A stretch of DNA of 64,000 nucleotides from Microbacterium sp. VKM Ac-2923 (GTDB lineage: Bacteria; Actinomycetota; Actinomycetes; Actinomycetales; Microbacteriaceae). The notes beneath the pieces are model-generated. The model was not told where the DNA came from. It saw nothing but the letters and a program-made list of their open reading frames with translations, and made no database searches. Where the stretch lies: the NCBI RefSeq assembly GCF_022815605.1, contig NZ_JALGRP010000010.1, positions 62,001-126,000 on the forward strand, read 5' to 3'. The translations under genes were made by a program, and so were the position numbers. Below, piece by piece: positions 40,718 through 49,782 of the stretch (position 1 is its first letter; the number at the start of each line of letters is the position of its first letter).

Positions 40718-41821
40718 TCACAACTCCGCGTGCAACGCCCACACGCGCTCGGCCGCGGCATTCCAGGCGAAGCCCTTCGCCCGGTCGCGGGCCAGCACGC
40801 GCAGGCGCTCGGCGTCCTCGCCCAGGGCGCGGGAGAGCGCGTCGCCGAGGTCGGCGGGGACGGCGTAGGCGGCCGCGTCGGCGAGCACTTCGCGGTGCAC
40901 CGGGCTGTCGACCGCGACGATCGGCACCCCGACGGCGAGGGCGTCGACCGCGCGCCACGGCCAGTCGGTGCGGCCGCACGCCGTGACGAACACCGCCGTG
41001 TGAGAGAGGACGGCGGCCCGATCCCACCGGTCGAGCGCGCCACGACTATGCACGCGACTCTCGGAGAGACCGGCGGCGGCGGCGATGTCGGCGACGGCCG
41101 GCTCCTCCCCCTCGGGGACGTCGAGCACGACCACGTCGCCGTCCCAGCCCGCGGCGACGACCGCGGCGAAAGCGGCGGCGAGGGCATCGGACGGTGCCGC
41201 TCCTCCGGCGAGCGCGACGAACGACGTCGGCAGGTCGAGAGCGCGCAGACGCCCCACGGCATCCGAGGGGACGCGCATCCCAGCGGCGGGCGCGCCGCCG
41301 ATCACGCGCACCTTCTTCAACAGCTTGCTCTTGGCCACCTCGGCCAGGCGCGCAGCCATCGCGTGGGTGGGCACGATGACGGCGTCGGCGTGCTTGGTCA
41401 CGCGCGACAGCAGGGCCCGGCAGGCGAGGATCTCGGCCTTCGGCAGCTCCTCCGGCGTCTCCCACGCCCGCAGCTCCCACAGCGTGACCACGATCTGGTG
41501 CGTCTCGTTGACGCGGTCGTGCCGCACCAGCGGTGCGAGGGCCGTGGGCGAGTGGATCAGGCCCCGGCCGATGCCGGGAGCGACACCGAGCTGCCACGAC
41601 GCCGCGAGTTCGCGTCGGCGCACGGCCAGCCGCGTCTCGGAGCTGAGGCCGGCGACCGCGGCGGCATCCGGGATCCCCGGCGCGGGCACGATGGCCGACA
41701 CGTCGCAGCCGCGCGGGGCGGTGGCGATGAGCGCCTCGGTGAGCGATGCCGATGCCTCGGCGAGGTCGGGCGAGGTCGGGGAGACCAGCTGGTCGAGGAC
41801 GACGCGGAGGGAGACCGTCAC
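40718..41821 (-). CDS. GT4-like glycosyltransferase
   Basis: 367 residues, GT-B-like. N-terminal domain with LGVAPGIGRGLIHSPTALAPL and VVTLWELRAWETPEEL; C-terminal domain with RVIGGAPAAGM, and WRAVDALAVGVPIVAVDSPVH in the donor-binding position. The usual E-x7-E pair is not conserved (Arg and Asp appear instead), so activity or donor may differ from standard GT4 enzymes. GTG 41821 overlaps the LCP gene stop by 4 nt, so it is the last gene of a purE-LCP-GT unit. Coupling to an LCP ligase suggests it acts on the glycan that is then anchored to peptidoglycan. Confidence 0.83.
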   Translation of the reverse strand: MTVSLRVVLDQLVSPTSPDLAEASASLTEALIATAPRGCDVSAIVPAPGIPDAAAVAGLSSETRLAVRRRELAASWQLGVAPGIGRGLIHSPTALAPLVRHDRVNETHQIVVTLWELRAWETPEELPKAEILACRALLSRVTKHADAVIVPTHAMAARLAEVAKSKLLKKVRVIGGAPAAGMRVPSDAVGRLRALDLPTSFVALAGGAAPSDALAAAFAAVVAAGWDGDVVVLDVPEGEEPAVADIAAAAGLSESRVHSRGALDRWDRAAVLSHTAVFVTACGRTDWPWRAVDALAVGVPIVAVDSPVHREVLADAAAYAVPADLGDALSRALGEDAERLRVLARDRAKGFAWNAAAERVWALHAEL

Positions 41822-43281
41822 GGCGCGGGGTCCTCGGTCGCCTCGGCCGGGTGCAGGGCATCGCGCACCATCTGCTGCACCTGGGCGTAGTCCGGGTCGT
41901 ACTCGTCGACGCCGCCCTCGGGGGTGAGTTCGAGGGTGTTGATGGACTGGTCCTTCGCCTTCAGCGCGAGATCGACCAACGTGGGCGCGATCAGTCCCTG
42001 CGGGAGGTCGGTCTGGACGATGTTCGTGCTGGACTCGGCGACCTGCTGGAACCGCGTCAGAACGTTCTGCGGAGTGAACTGGGCGAGGATCGCCTCCTGC
42101 AGCTCGCGCTGGCGTCGCATGCGGTCGAAATCGCTCGTGGTGTACCGCGACCGGGCGTACCACTGGGCCGTGTCGCCGTCCATCTTCTGCGCGCCGGGCT
42201 CGATCCACCCGAAGGCCCAGTCGTCGACGGGCTGGCCGTCGTAGGCGGGCCCGCCCTTGGGCAGGCGCTCCTGCACCGTGATGTCGACGCCGCCGAGGGC
42301 GTCGATCACGTCGGCGAAGCCCTTCATGTCGATGAGCACGTAGTACGGGATCTGGATGCCGAGGATGCCCTCCGCGGCATCCTTGGTCGCCTCGATGCCC
42401 GGCTCGGAGCCGTTCGCCTCGGCGTCGGGGTAGAGCGCGTTGCCGTCCTGGCAGACCTCGACCTCGGTCTTCAGCTGGTTGACGCCGCTCCCCCACCCGC
42501 AGGTGGGATCGGCGTAACCCTGGTGACCGTCGGGGTACCTGTCTTGCATCGGCCCGGGCGCGAACGGGAAGTGCGGCATGTCGCGCGGGATGCCGGTGAT
42601 GGTCGTCGCGCCGGTGTCGGCGTTGACCGACACGACCGAGATGCTGTCGAAGCGCATCGAATCGCGTCCCTCGCCGGAGTCGGCGCCGAGGAGGAGGATG
42701 TTGTAGTACCCGTCGGACGGCGGCACGATCGGCCCCGACTGGGTGAAGAGCGACGACAGAGCGTCGCGCGTGCTCCCCGCGATCTGCGCGGCGTAAGCGG
42801 CCCCGGAGCCGGAGAGCACCAGCAGACCCACGGCCACGATCGCCATCGCGACCCGCGCCAGCGGCCCGACGCGCACCAGACGTACGAGCCGAAGGGTGTC
42901 GATGGTCAGCACGATCCACAACACGATGTAGGCGAGCAGCGCGATCTGCACGAGCGTCAACGGGACCGGCCGGAGCGCGGACAGGAAGTCGGGGAAGAAC
43001 GACCCGGTCACCACCGTGAACAGACCCGTCGGCCACAGCAGCGCCCCCAGGGCGCCGAGCGCGAGGAGGGTCCACATCGCCAGCGTCGCTCCCAGGCCGA
43101 TGCGTCCGAGCCGCCGACCGCCGGCGAGCACCTGCGCCGACCCGGGGATCAGGAAGTTGAGGACCACGAGCCACCAGCCGCGACGCGTCATGACCTCGGG
43201 CGAGGTGGCGTCGGGATTGCGCAGCGGTCGGGATTCGATGGCCCGGGCCGGCGCACCGGGCCGAGCCGCGGTGAGCGTCAC
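41818..43281 (-). CDS. LytR-CpsA-Psr (LCP) family cell-wall glycan ligase
   Basis: 487 residues. Cytoplasmic N-terminus, about four hydrophobic helices between residues 36 and 165, then an extracellular LCP domain: [20 protein letters not shown] with Asp201 and the Arg/Asp cluster, [14 protein letters not shown] with Arg233-Asp234, [14 protein letters not shown], and [23 protein letters not shown] enzymes transfer polyprenyl-linked glycans onto peptidoglycan; in mycobacteria Rv3267 (Lcp1) does this for arabinogalactan and sits near purE/purK as here. GTG 43281 overlaps the purE stop. It is the best candidate for anchoring the galactofuran or rhamnan made in this window. Confidence 0.92.
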   Translation of the reverse strand: MTLTAARPGAPARAIESRPLRNPDATSPEVMTRRGWWLVVLNFLIPGSAQVLAGGRRLGRIGLGATLAMWTLLALGALGALLWPTGLFTVVTGSFFPDFLSALRPVPLTLVQIALLAYIVLWIVLTIDTLRLVRLVRVGPLARVAMAIVAVGLLVLSGSGAAYAAQIAGSTRDALSSLFTQSGPIVPPSDGYYNILLLGADSGEGRDSMRFDSISVVSVNADTGATTITGIPRDMPHFPFAPGPMQDRYPDGHQGYADPTCGWGSGVNQLKTEVEVCQDGNALYPDAEANGSEPGIEATKDAAEGILGIQIPYYVLIDMKGFADVIDALGGVDITVQERLPKGGPAYDGQPVDDWAFGWIEPGAQKMDGDTAQWYARSRYTTSDFDRMRRQRELQEAILAQFTPQNVLTRFQQVAESSTNIVQTDLPQGLIAPTLVDLALKAKDQSINTLELTPEGGVDEYDPDYAQVQQMVRDALHPAEATEDPAP

Positions 43282-43793
43282 AGGGAGTCCTTGAGTCGCC
43301 GGTTCTTCTCCTCGACCTGCGACTCCAGGTCTTTCGCGTAGGCCTCGACGCGGTCGGCGAGCTCGGGGTCGGCGCTGCCGAGGATCCGCGCGGCGAGGAG
43401 TCCGGCGTTCTTGGCGCCGTTGATGGAGACGGTGGCGACCGGGATGCCGGCGGGCATCTGCACGATGCTCAGCAACGAGTCCAACCCGTCGAGCGTCGCG
43501 AGCTGAACCGGCACGCCGATGACGGGGAGGGCGGTGACGGATGCCAACATGCCCGGCAGGTGCGCGGCTCCCCCCGCCCCGGCGATGATGGCCCGGAGAC
43601 CCCGTGCGCGTGCCTCTCGGCCGTAGCGCACGAGCTTGTCGGGAGTGCGATGCGCGGAGACCACCTCGACCTCGTGCGGGATGCCGAACTCCGTCAGCAC
43701 CTGCGACGCGTCGCTCATCACGCGCCAGTCGGAGTCGGAGCCCATGACGACGCCGACCACGGGCGTCTCGGAAGAATGCAGCGGCCGGGTCAC
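43278..43793 (-). CDS. purE: N5-carboxyaminoimidazole ribonucleotide mutase
   Basis: 171 residues, usual for class I Pur[14 protein letters not shown] loop, [15 protein letters not shown] with the catalytic His, and [23 protein letters not shown]. Rearranges N5-CAIR to CAIR in purine synthesis, following PurK. GTG start at 43793 with TAGCCT 6 nt upstream. Overlaps the LCP gene by 4 nt, so a purine gene leads a wall-assembly unit, an arrangement also hinted at by mycobacterial gene order. Confidence 0.97.
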   Translation of the reverse strand: MTRPLHSSETPVVGVVMGSDSDWRVMSDASQVLTEFGIPHEVEVVSAHRTPDKLVRYGREARARGLRAIIAGAGGAAHLPGMLASVTALPVIGVPVQLATLDGLDSLLSIVQMPAGIPVATVSINGAKNAGLLAARILGSADPELADRVEAYAKDLESQVEEKNRRLKDSL

Positions 43794-43799
43794 CGGTCC

Positions 43800-43805
43800 A
43801 GGCTA
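43800..43805 (-). promoter_or_regulatory. -10 box (TAGCCT) for leaderless purE
   Basis: TAGCCT, 6 nt, GTG 43793; lies in the 53-bp gap after purK. Confidence 0.5.
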
Positions 43806-43846
43806 GGGGCGCTCGCTGGAAGATCGCGGAACGGCGCGCGACGGGA

Positions 43847-44980
43847 TCAGTCGAAGAACGACGCGGCACCCCGCGCTTCGTACACGATCTCGTCGAGGTC
43901 GTCGCCGACGACGTTCACGTGCCCGACCTTGCGACCGGGGCGCGGCGCCTTGCCGTAGGTGTGGATCTTCGCCGAGGGGTGCGCGGCCATGGCCGCGGGG
44001 AACCGTTCCGCCAGACCGCCCTCGGCGGGCCCGCCCAGGACGTTGATCATGACCGACCACGGGGCGACGGCATCCGTGGAGCCCAGCGGCAGGTCGAGGA
44101 CGGCGCGCAGGTGCTGCTCGAACTGGCTGGTGACGGCCCCGTCCTGCGTCCAGTGACCGCTGTTGTGCGGGCGCATGGCGAGTTCGTTGATCAAGATGCG
44201 CTGATCGGTCGTCTCGAACAGCTCCACCGCGAGCATGCCGGTGACACCGAGTCCCTCGGCCACGGCGACGCCGATCTCGGCGGCGACCCGCTGCACGCGC
44301 TCGTCGGCGCGCGGAGCCGGGGCGATCACCTCGGCGCACACACCCCCGCGCTGCACGGTCTCGACCACCGGATAGGCCCGCACGTCTCCCGACGGGCGGC
44401 GCGCCACCTGCTGCGCGAGCTCGCGCGTGAAGTCGACCAGTTCCTCGGCGAGCAGCGCCCCACCACCCGCGTCCTCGGCGAGAGCGGCGAACCAGTCGTC
44501 GGCCTCGGTCGCCGCCGACACGACGCGCACGCCCTTGCCGTCGTAACCGCCGCGGGGGGTCTTCACCACGGCGCGGCCGCCGTGGGCATTGAGGAAGTCC
44601 TGCAGCTCGGCGGAGTCGGTCACGGCCGCCCAGTCGGGTTGCGGCAGGCCGAGTTCGGCCATGCGGGCGCGCATGACGAGCTTGTCCTGCGCGACGCCGA
44701 GGGGAGCCGGGCCGGGGTGCACGGCGACACCCGCGTCGACGAGGGCGGCCAGAACATCCTGCGGCACGTGCTCGTGATCGAAGGTGATGACGTCGACGTC
44801 GCGCGCGAACGCCAGCACGGTGTCGGCGTCGCGGTAGTCGCCGACGGCGGTCGCGGCGAGCGCCGCGGACATGCCCTCGTCTTCCGCGAGCACGCGGATC
44901 TCGACGCCGAGCTCGACGGCGGGCGCGATCATCATCCGCGCCAGCTGTCCGCCACCGACCACTCCGACTCGCAGCGCCAT
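43847..44980 (-). CDS. purK: N5-carboxyaminoimidazole ribonucleotide synthase
   Basis: 377 residues, ATP-grasp. VGVVGGGQLARMMIAPAVEL at the N-terminus, VITFDHEHVP, VVKTPRGGYDGKGVRV (ATP-binding lysine and glycine loop), INELAMRPHNSGHWT, and a short C-terminal domain. Converts AIR, bicarbonate and ATP to N5-CAIR. Start ATG 44980 has a clean GGAGGGAG ribosome site, so unlike its neighbours it is translated from a leadered message. purE follows after 53 bp with its own promoter. Confidence 0.97.
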   Translation of the reverse strand: MALRVGVVGGGQLARMMIAPAVELGVEIRVLAEDEGMSAALAATAVGDYRDADTVLAFARDVDVITFDHEHVPQDVLAALVDAGVAVHPGPAPLGVAQDKLVMRARMAELGLPQPDWAAVTDSAELQDFLNAHGGRAVVKTPRGGYDGKGVRVVSAATEADDWFAALAEDAGGGALLAEELVDFTRELAQQVARRPSGDVRAYPVVETVQRGGVCAEVIAPAPRADERVQRVAAEIGVAVAEGLGVTGMLAVELFETTDQRILINELAMRPHNSGHWTQDGAVTSQFEQHLRAVLDLPLGSTDAVAPWSVMINVLGGPAEGGLAERFPAAMAAHPSAKIHTYGKAPRPGRKVGHVNVVGDDLDEIVYEARGAASFFD

Positions 44981-45060
44981 GCCGCTCCCTCCGTCGGCAT
45001 CCATTCTGTCGGCATGGCCGCGGGGGCGCGAGCCGGCGGGGGCGCGTCGGCGCCCCTGGG

Positions 45061-45126
45061 GGGCTTCGACAGGCTCAGCCACCGAGGTTGTGGAGGCGCA
45101 ACGGGGTCCCTGAGCCCGTCGAGAGG
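45061..45126. repeat. REP-like inverted repeat
   Basis: TTCGACAGGCTCAG (45064-45077) faces CTGAGCCCGTCGAG (45110-45123), pairing at most positions with a 32-nt spacer. The same core recurs at 53072-53306. Lies between the PH-domain gene and purK and could end the upstream transcript. Confidence 0.6.
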
Positions 45127-45141
45127 ACCGGAACCCGCGGG

Positions 45142-45705
45142 TCAGAGGCCGACGGAGCCCGAGCCGAACGTCTGCGAGTCGCGGTGCGCCAGGATCTGGT
45201 TGACCTCGACCTGGTCGACGAGCGTCTCGTGGACGAGGACCGCGTGCGGGATGTTCTTCAACCGCAGCGCCGGCTCCACGCCGTTGGACAGCGTGAGCGT
45301 CCCCGCGCCCCACATCCTCTGCAGGATGCCGCGGCGCAGCTGTATCGCGTAGCCGCGCAGGTGCGAGATCTCGCGGCGGTTCGCCCCGAACGGACCGGAT
45401 CGCTCGATCACCCGCCGTGTCGTGATCGTCCAGGTGCGCGACAGCCACACGAAATAGGGAAGCACGACGAGCAGCAGCACGAGCGCACCCGCCGTCGACA
45501 GCAGCATCCAGTTCTCGTAAGGAGCCGGGAGGTTGTCGTAGAAGTAGGCCGTGGCCCCGGCCACGCCGATCAGCACGATCGCCGACCAGAACAACCGCCG
45601 CGCGTGCGACCGCAACCGCGCGATGCGCAGTTCGGGCGCGGCAGCTCCCGGCGCCGGCATGCGCGGGCGACCGAGGGGGGTCGAGGGCTGGCTCACGTCT
45701 CCCAT
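45142..45705 (-). CDS. PH-domain (bPH2/YdbT-type) membrane protein
   Basis: 187 residues. Two hydrophobic helices near 40-60 and 70-90, followed by a bacterial PH-like domain: TWTITTRRVIERSGPFGANR, EISHLRGYAIQLRRGILQRM, GTLTLSNGV. Mycobacterial Rv3278c, next to birA and purK, has the same layout, and the same neighbours occur here. Function unknown, probably membrane-associated. Starts at ATG 45705; a GTG at 45693 is an alternative that would sit 7 nt after CACAAT. Confidence 0.82.
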   Translation of the reverse strand: MGDVSQPSTPLGRPRMPAPGAAAPELRIARLRSHARRLFWSAIVLIGVAGATAYFYDNLPAPYENWMLLSTAGALVLLLVVLPYFVWLSRTWTITTRRVIERSGPFGANRREISHLRGYAIQLRRGILQRMWGAGTLTLSNGVEPALRLKNIPHAVLVHETLVDQVEVNQILAHRDSQTFGSGSVGL

Positions 45706-45764
45706 TGTGCGACGCGACTCCGATACCGGCCCGGTGCCACGCGGAGACGAGACGAGCGGCCGTC

Positions 45765-46547
45765 TCAGCGCACGTGGACGACGTCTCCGGCCGACACGAT
45801 GGTCTCGATGGTGCCCGCCTCGACCACCAGGCGCCCGTCGTCGTCGAGACGCGTGGCCGTGCCCTGCAGCGTCGACCCGTCGGGTAGGGACACGGTGACC
45901 TCGCGACCGATGGTCGCGCAGAGCTTCTCGATCTCGTCGTGCACGCGCGCGACGTCATCATGCGCGAGGCGGGCGAGGGTCTTGCCCAAGTCATCGACGT
46001 AGTCGGCGAGCAGACGATCGTCGTCGCATTCGGCGCCCACCGCGGCGAACGAGGTCGCCGTGGTCACCGGGAGATCGGCGCGACTCATGCGGGTGTTCAC
46101 CCCCGCGCCCACAACCACGGTGTCGGCGTCGGCGGGGACGACCTCGGCGAGGATGCCGCAGATCTTGCCGCCGTCGACGAGCACGTCGTTCGGCCACTTC
46201 AACTCCGCCGTCGCGCCGTGGCCGGCGAGCTGGTGCCGCACCGCGCGCGTCATGGCGGCTCCGGCGGCGAGCGGGATCCACCCCCGCTGAGCCGGTGGGA
46301 TCATCGTGGCGTCGACGACCACCGAGACGGCCAGCGCCGTTCCGGCCGGAGCCGTCCACGACCGGTCGAGGCGCCCGCGCCCCGCGCGCTGGTCATCGGT
46401 GACCAGCAACGACAGGTGCGGCCAGCCGGCGGGATCGGCGGCGACGGCGGCGACGACGTCGGCGTTCGTGGAGTCGGTGGTCTCGACCACCTGGACGCGG
46501 GGACTGCGGGCGGCGGTACGCGGGTATCCGGCGGCGGGGATCGGCAT
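45765..46547 (-). CDS. birA: Biotin-protein ligase, class I (no DNA-binding domain)
   Basis: 260 residues. [15 protein letters not shown], the ATP/biotin loop [33 protein letters not shown], and a C-terminal SH3-like region. Attaches biotin to the carboxylase carrier; the likely target, the AccA-type alpha subunit, is encoded at 54085. It lacks the N-terminal winged helix of E. coli BirA, so it cannot repress transcription. Start ATG 46547 is chosen by the TAGGGT box 6 nt upstream; a GTG at 46553 adds two residues. Divergent from pccB. Confidence 0.95.
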   Translation of the reverse strand: MPIPAAGYPRTAARSPRVQVVETTDSTNADVVAAVAADPAGWPHLSLLVTDDQRAGRGRLDRSWTAPAGTALAVSVVVDATMIPPAQRGWIPLAAGAAMTRAVRHQLAGHGATAELKWPNDVLVDGGKICGILAEVVPADADTVVVGAGVNTRMSRADLPVTTATSFAAVGAECDDDRLLADYVDDLGKTLARLAHDDVARVHDEIEKLCATIGREVTVSLPDGSTLQGTATRLDDDGRLVVEAGTIETIVSAGDVVHVR

Positions 46548-46553
46548 GTGCAC

Positions 46554-46559
46554 ACCCTA
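46554..46559 (-). promoter_or_regulatory. -10 box (TAGGGT) for leaderless birA
   Basis: TAGGGT, 6 nt, ATG 46547. The identical hexamer drives pccB on the other strand, 130 bp away. Confidence 0.55.
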
Positions 46560-46692
46560 GGCAACCCACGGGCGCCGTGGCATCCGGTTGCCGGAATCGG
46601 CTCGACGACCCGGCGTCGTTCGTGGTCGGATGCCACAGCCCGCGCGGCCGTGCATTGTGCACACCCTCCAACGTCGGCGACGGTGCGGTCGC

Positions 46693-46698
46693 TAGGGT
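46693..46698 (+). promoter_or_regulatory. -10 box (TAGGGT) for leaderless pccB
   Basis: TAGGGT, 7 nt, GTG 46706. Fixes the start and excludes the longer frame from 46577. Confidence 0.55.
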
Positions 46699-46705
46699 GG
46701 GAAGG

Positions 46706-48295
46706 GTGACCGACCAGCCCGATCTCTATACGACCGCCGGCAAGATCGCCGACCTGCGCAACAGGTTCCAGGAGGCGGTCGTCGACGCCGAAACGGCGGC
46801 CCGCACCAAGCAGCACGCCAAGGGCAAGCTCACCGCCCGTGGGCGCCTCGAGATGCTGGTCGATCCGGGCTCGTTCGTCGAACTCGACGAGTACGTGCGG
46901 CACCGCACCACCGCCTTCGGCATGGACAAGTCGCGCCCCTACGGCGACTCCGTCGTGACCGGAACGGGCACCATCCACGGCCGCAATGTCGCGGTCTACG
47001 CGCAGGACTTCTCGACGTTCGGCGGGTCACTCGGCGAGGTCGCCGGCGACAAGATCATCAAGGTGATGGAACTCGCGCTCCGCAGCGGCATCCCGATCAT
47101 CGGCATCCTGGACTCGGGTGGGGCACGTATCCAGGAGGGCGTGGTCGCTCTCGGCAAGTACGGCGAGATCTTCCGCCTGAACACCGCGGCGTCGGGCGTC
47201 ATCCCGCAGATCTCGCTCATCATGGGCCCCGCCGCCGGTGGTGCGGTGTACTCGCCCGCCCTCACCGACTTCGTCATCATGGTCGACAAGACCAGCCAGA
47301 TGTTCGTCACCGGCCCCGACGTGATCAAGACCGTCACCGGCGAAGACGTCGGCATGGAGGAGCTCGGCGGCGCCCACACGCACAACACCCGCTCGGGCGT
47401 CGCGCACTACCTCGCCGACGACGAGGACGACGCGATCGACTACGCGCGCGGTCTCATCGGATACCTGCCCGACAACAACCTCGCCGAGATCCCCGTCTAC
47501 GACACCCCCTTCGAGTTCGAGACGACCGACGCAGATCGCGCGCTGAACACCGTCATCCCCGACTCCCCCAACCAGCCCTACGACATCCACACGGTCATCG
47601 ACGGGATCGTGGATGCGGGGGAATTCCTCGAGGTGCAGCCGCTGTTCGCGCCGAACATCGTGATCGGCTTCGGTCGCATCGAAGGACGCACGGTCGGCAT
47701 CATCGCCAACCAGCCGTCGCAGATGGCCGGCACCCTGAACATCGACGCGGGCGAGAAGGCGAGTCGCTTCGTGCGGTTCTGCGACGCGTTCTCGATCCCC
47801 ATCGTCACCCTCGTCGACGTGCCCGGCTACCTCCCCGGCACGGATCAGGAGTGGACCGGCGTCATCCGCCGCGGCGCGAAGCTGCTGTACGCCTACGCCG
47901 AGGCGACCGTGCCGCTCGTCACCGTGATCCTGCGCAAGGCCTACGGCGGGGCGTACATCGTCATGGGCTCCAAGCAGCTCGGCGCCGACATCAACCTGGC
48001 CTGGCCCACCGCCGAGATCGCCGTCATGGGCGGTCAAGGCGCGGTGAACATCCTGTACCGCGGTGAGATCAAGCGCGCCGAGGAGGCCGGCGAAGACGTC
48101 GCAGCCGTGCGAACGCGCCTCGCGAACGAGTACACCTACAACGTGGCATCCCCGTTCCTGGCCGCCGAGCGCGGCGAACTCGACGGGATCATCGAACCCG
48201 CCCAGACGCGCGTGTCGATCGCGAAGGCGCTGCGAGCCCTGCGCAACAAGCGCGCGAGCCTGCCGGCCAAGAAGCACGGGAACATCCCGCTGTGA
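46706..48295 (+). CDS. pccB: Acyl-CoA carboxylase carboxyltransferase (beta) subunit, AccD5/PccB type
   Basis: 529 residues, the usual size. Carboxyltransferase N- and C-domains with [46 protein letters not shown] and [17 protein letters not shown]. In [18 protein letters not shown] the specificity position holds Ile418. From memory of Streptomyces PccB/AccB work, Asp there favours propionyl-CoA and Ile allows acetyl-CoA, so this enzyme may make both malonyl- and methylmalonyl-CoA for lipids. GTG start 7 nt after TAGGGT. Overlaps accE by 4 nt. Confidence 0.95.
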   Translation: MTDQPDLYTTAGKIADLRNRFQEAVVDAETAARTKQHAKGKLTARGRLEMLVDPGSFVELDEYVRHRTTAFGMDKSRPYGDSVVTGTGTIHGRNVAVYAQDFSTFGGSLGEVAGDKIIKVMELALRSGIPIIGILDSGGARIQEGVVALGKYGEIFRLNTAASGVIPQISLIMGPAAGGAVYSPALTDFVIMVDKTSQMFVTGPDVIKTVTGEDVGMEELGGAHTHNTRSGVAHYLADDEDDAIDYARGLIGYLPDNNLAEIPVYDTPFEFETTDADRALNTVIPDSPNQPYDIHTVIDGIVDAGEFLEVQPLFAPNIVIGFGRIEGRTVGIIANQPSQMAGTLNIDAGEKASRFVRFCDAFSIPIVTLVDVPGYLPGTDQEWTGVIRRGAKLLYAYAEATVPLVTVILRKAYGGAYIVMGSKQLGADINLAWPTAEIAVMGGQGAVNILYRGEIKRAEEAGEDVAAVRTRLANEYTYNVASPFLAAERGELDGIIEPAQTRVSIAKALRALRNKRASLPAKKHGNIPL

Positions 48296-48528
48296 GCGAC
48301 GCGGACGACGCCCGGGAGGTTCCGCCGGTCGTGGTGGAAGTGGTGCGCGGTGCGCCCACCGAGGAAGAGCTGGCCGCGGCGATCGTCGTGGTCACCGAGG
48401 AGTACACCCGCGAGGTCGCCGACGCGACCGCGCCCGACGACGCGGTCCGCTCGCGGTGGGAGCTCAACGCCCGTGGCCTGCGCGAGCCGCTGAACCGCGC
48501 AGCGGGCTGGAACGGATTCACGGGCTGA
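48292..48528 (+). CDS. accE: Acyl-CoA carboxylase epsilon subunit
   Basis: 78 residues, GTG start overlapping the beta-subunit stop (GTGA). Acidic N-terminus, a short core ([20 protein letters not shown]) and a C-terminal [21 protein letters not shown] segment typical of AccE/PccE, the small actinobacterial subunit that strengthens alpha-beta association. The position directly after the beta subunit matches accD5-accE5 in mycobacteria. Confidence 0.9.
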   Translation: MSDADDAREVPPVVVEVVRGAPTEEELAAAIVVVTEEYTREVADATAPDDAVRSRWELNARGLREPLNRAAGWNGFTG

Positions 48529-48631
48529 CACCGGGCTCCGTGTCCCCCGAAATACCTACAGACGACGGGCGCCGCAACGCGAATACTGGGAGAGCTGGAA
48601 CGCTTCTTGCGTTCGGTCGGACCGCTCTTCG

Positions 48632-48674
48632 AGCCGGATCCGGCTTTGCGAACGGTTTTCGGGTAACCGTTCGC
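48632..48674. repeat. Adjacent perfect palindromes
   Basis: AGCCGGATCCGGCT (48632-48645) is a perfect 14-bp palindrome, followed directly by GCGAACGGTT-ttcgggt-AACCGTTCGC (48648-48674), a 10-bp stem. Together with the next hairpin they fill the convergent gap. Confidence 0.65.
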
Positions 48675-48676
48675 CC

Positions 48677-48710
48677 GGGTGAGGGGCTGGCGAATCGCCG
48701 CCCCTCACCC
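48677..48710. terminator. Bidirectional hairpin terminator
   Basis: GGGTGAGGGGC / GCCCCTCACCC, 11-bp perfect stem with a 12-nt loop between the convergent accE and membrane-protein genes. Confidence 0.65.
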
Positions 48711-48744
48711 CTCAGCTTCTCCTGACGCCTCGCGCGCCGGACGG

Positions 48745-49782
48745 TCAGCGCGGGCGGCGGATCTCTCGCCAGAGGTCCACGTTGTCGTCGTCGCCGGCGG
48801 CGGCATCGACGCTCGAGCGGCCCACGACGGTGACCGCGACCTGCTCGTCGGGTGATGTGCGGATGATCACGCGTTCCGACACCGACTCCCGCAGGATCGT
48901 CGCCAGCTCACGACGGACCTCGGCGAGCTTGCGGCCGTCGAGGCCGTCGAGACCGCCTTCGTCGAACAGGCTGATCGCCGCACCCCGGCACCGCGCGGCG
49001 TCGAGTTCCGCGCGCACCTCGTCATCGAGCAAGCGGTTGCCGCGCAACTCGTCGCGCAGCTTGGCCTCGGCCCGGCGGGCCGCCTCTTTGTCGGCGGGGC
49101 CGAGATTGCCGCCGTTCTCAATGGTGCGCGACAGGATGGGACCCGCCGTTTGCAACGCCCGCTGCACGTGCAGGCGCCGCTCGCGCTGACGCCCGCTCTG
49201 CGACGCCTGCCACGCCGAGGCCGCCTGCTGCAGCTCGGCGAGCTGATCGGCATCCCGGGCGGCCCGATCCAGCGCGAAGATCACCAACTGCGCCGCCGCC
49301 ACCCAGACGATCGAGCCGATGAGTCCGAGGCTCATGGCCTGCAACGGACCGAGCCAGAACGACGTCGCCACCGTCAGCACCGCGATCCCCGTCCAGGCAG
49401 CGACCGGACGCCGACGCGCCATGACGATCATCATCAAGGCGCCGATCGCGCCGATCACCCACGTCACGAACGGCTCGGTGCGTCCTTGCTCCGAGACGGC
49501 GAGGAACGTCGCGTTCGAGACGACGACAGCGACGATCAAAGCCAGCACGACCTGCCACGCCGGTGCGCGCGGCGGGGCGGCGGCGGGCGCCGACGGGGAC
49601 GGACGATCCCGGACGCCGATCGCGAAGATCCAGAGCAACGTCACCGGCAGGTACAGCAGGAGGGCGGCGACGATCAACCAGCCGCGCTCCACCGTCTCGG
49701 GCGAGGTCCAGATGAGCCCGCGCGCAGCGAGGTACGCGGTGAGCGCGACGCCCAGGAACGACAGGATCGCGCGGACGGTCAC
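48745..49782 (-). CDS. Membrane protein linked to a two-component system
   Basis: 345 residues. Six or so hydrophobic helices in the first 175 residues (LSFLGVALTAYLAARGLIW, AAAQLVIFALD) and a cytoplasmic Arg-rich C-terminal half (RRLHVQRALQTAGPILSRTIENGG, LRDELRGNRLLDDEVRAEL) with a likely coiled coil. It has no kinase motifs. GTG 49782 overlaps the kinase stop by 4 nt, so kinase, response regulator and this protein form one unit. The layout mirrors the kinase's membrane half followed by a helical cytoplasmic part, so it may modulate the kinase or be a degenerate paralogue; this is inference. Confidence 0.75.
   Translation of the reverse strand: MTVRAILSFLGVALTAYLAARGLIWTSPETVERGWLIVAALLLYLPVTLLWIFAIGVRDRPSPSAPAAAPPRAPAWQVVLALIVAVVVSNATFLAVSEQGRTEPFVTWVIGAIGALMMIVMARRRPVAAWTGIAVLTVATSFWLGPLQAMSLGLIGSIVWVAAAQLVIFALDRAARDADQLAELQQAASAWQASQSGRQRERRLHVQRALQTAGPILSRTIENGGNLGPADKEAARRAEAKLRDELRGNRLLDDEVRAELDAARCRGAAISLFDEGGLDGLDGRKLAEVRRELATILRESVSERVIIRTSPDEQVAVTVVGRSSVDAAAGDDDNVDLWREIRRPR

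Noticed and set aside
43847..45994. Long N-terminal extension of PurK
   Set aside because: The extension runs through the REP palindrome and the PH-domain gene; a strong ribosome site marks ATG 44980 as the start.
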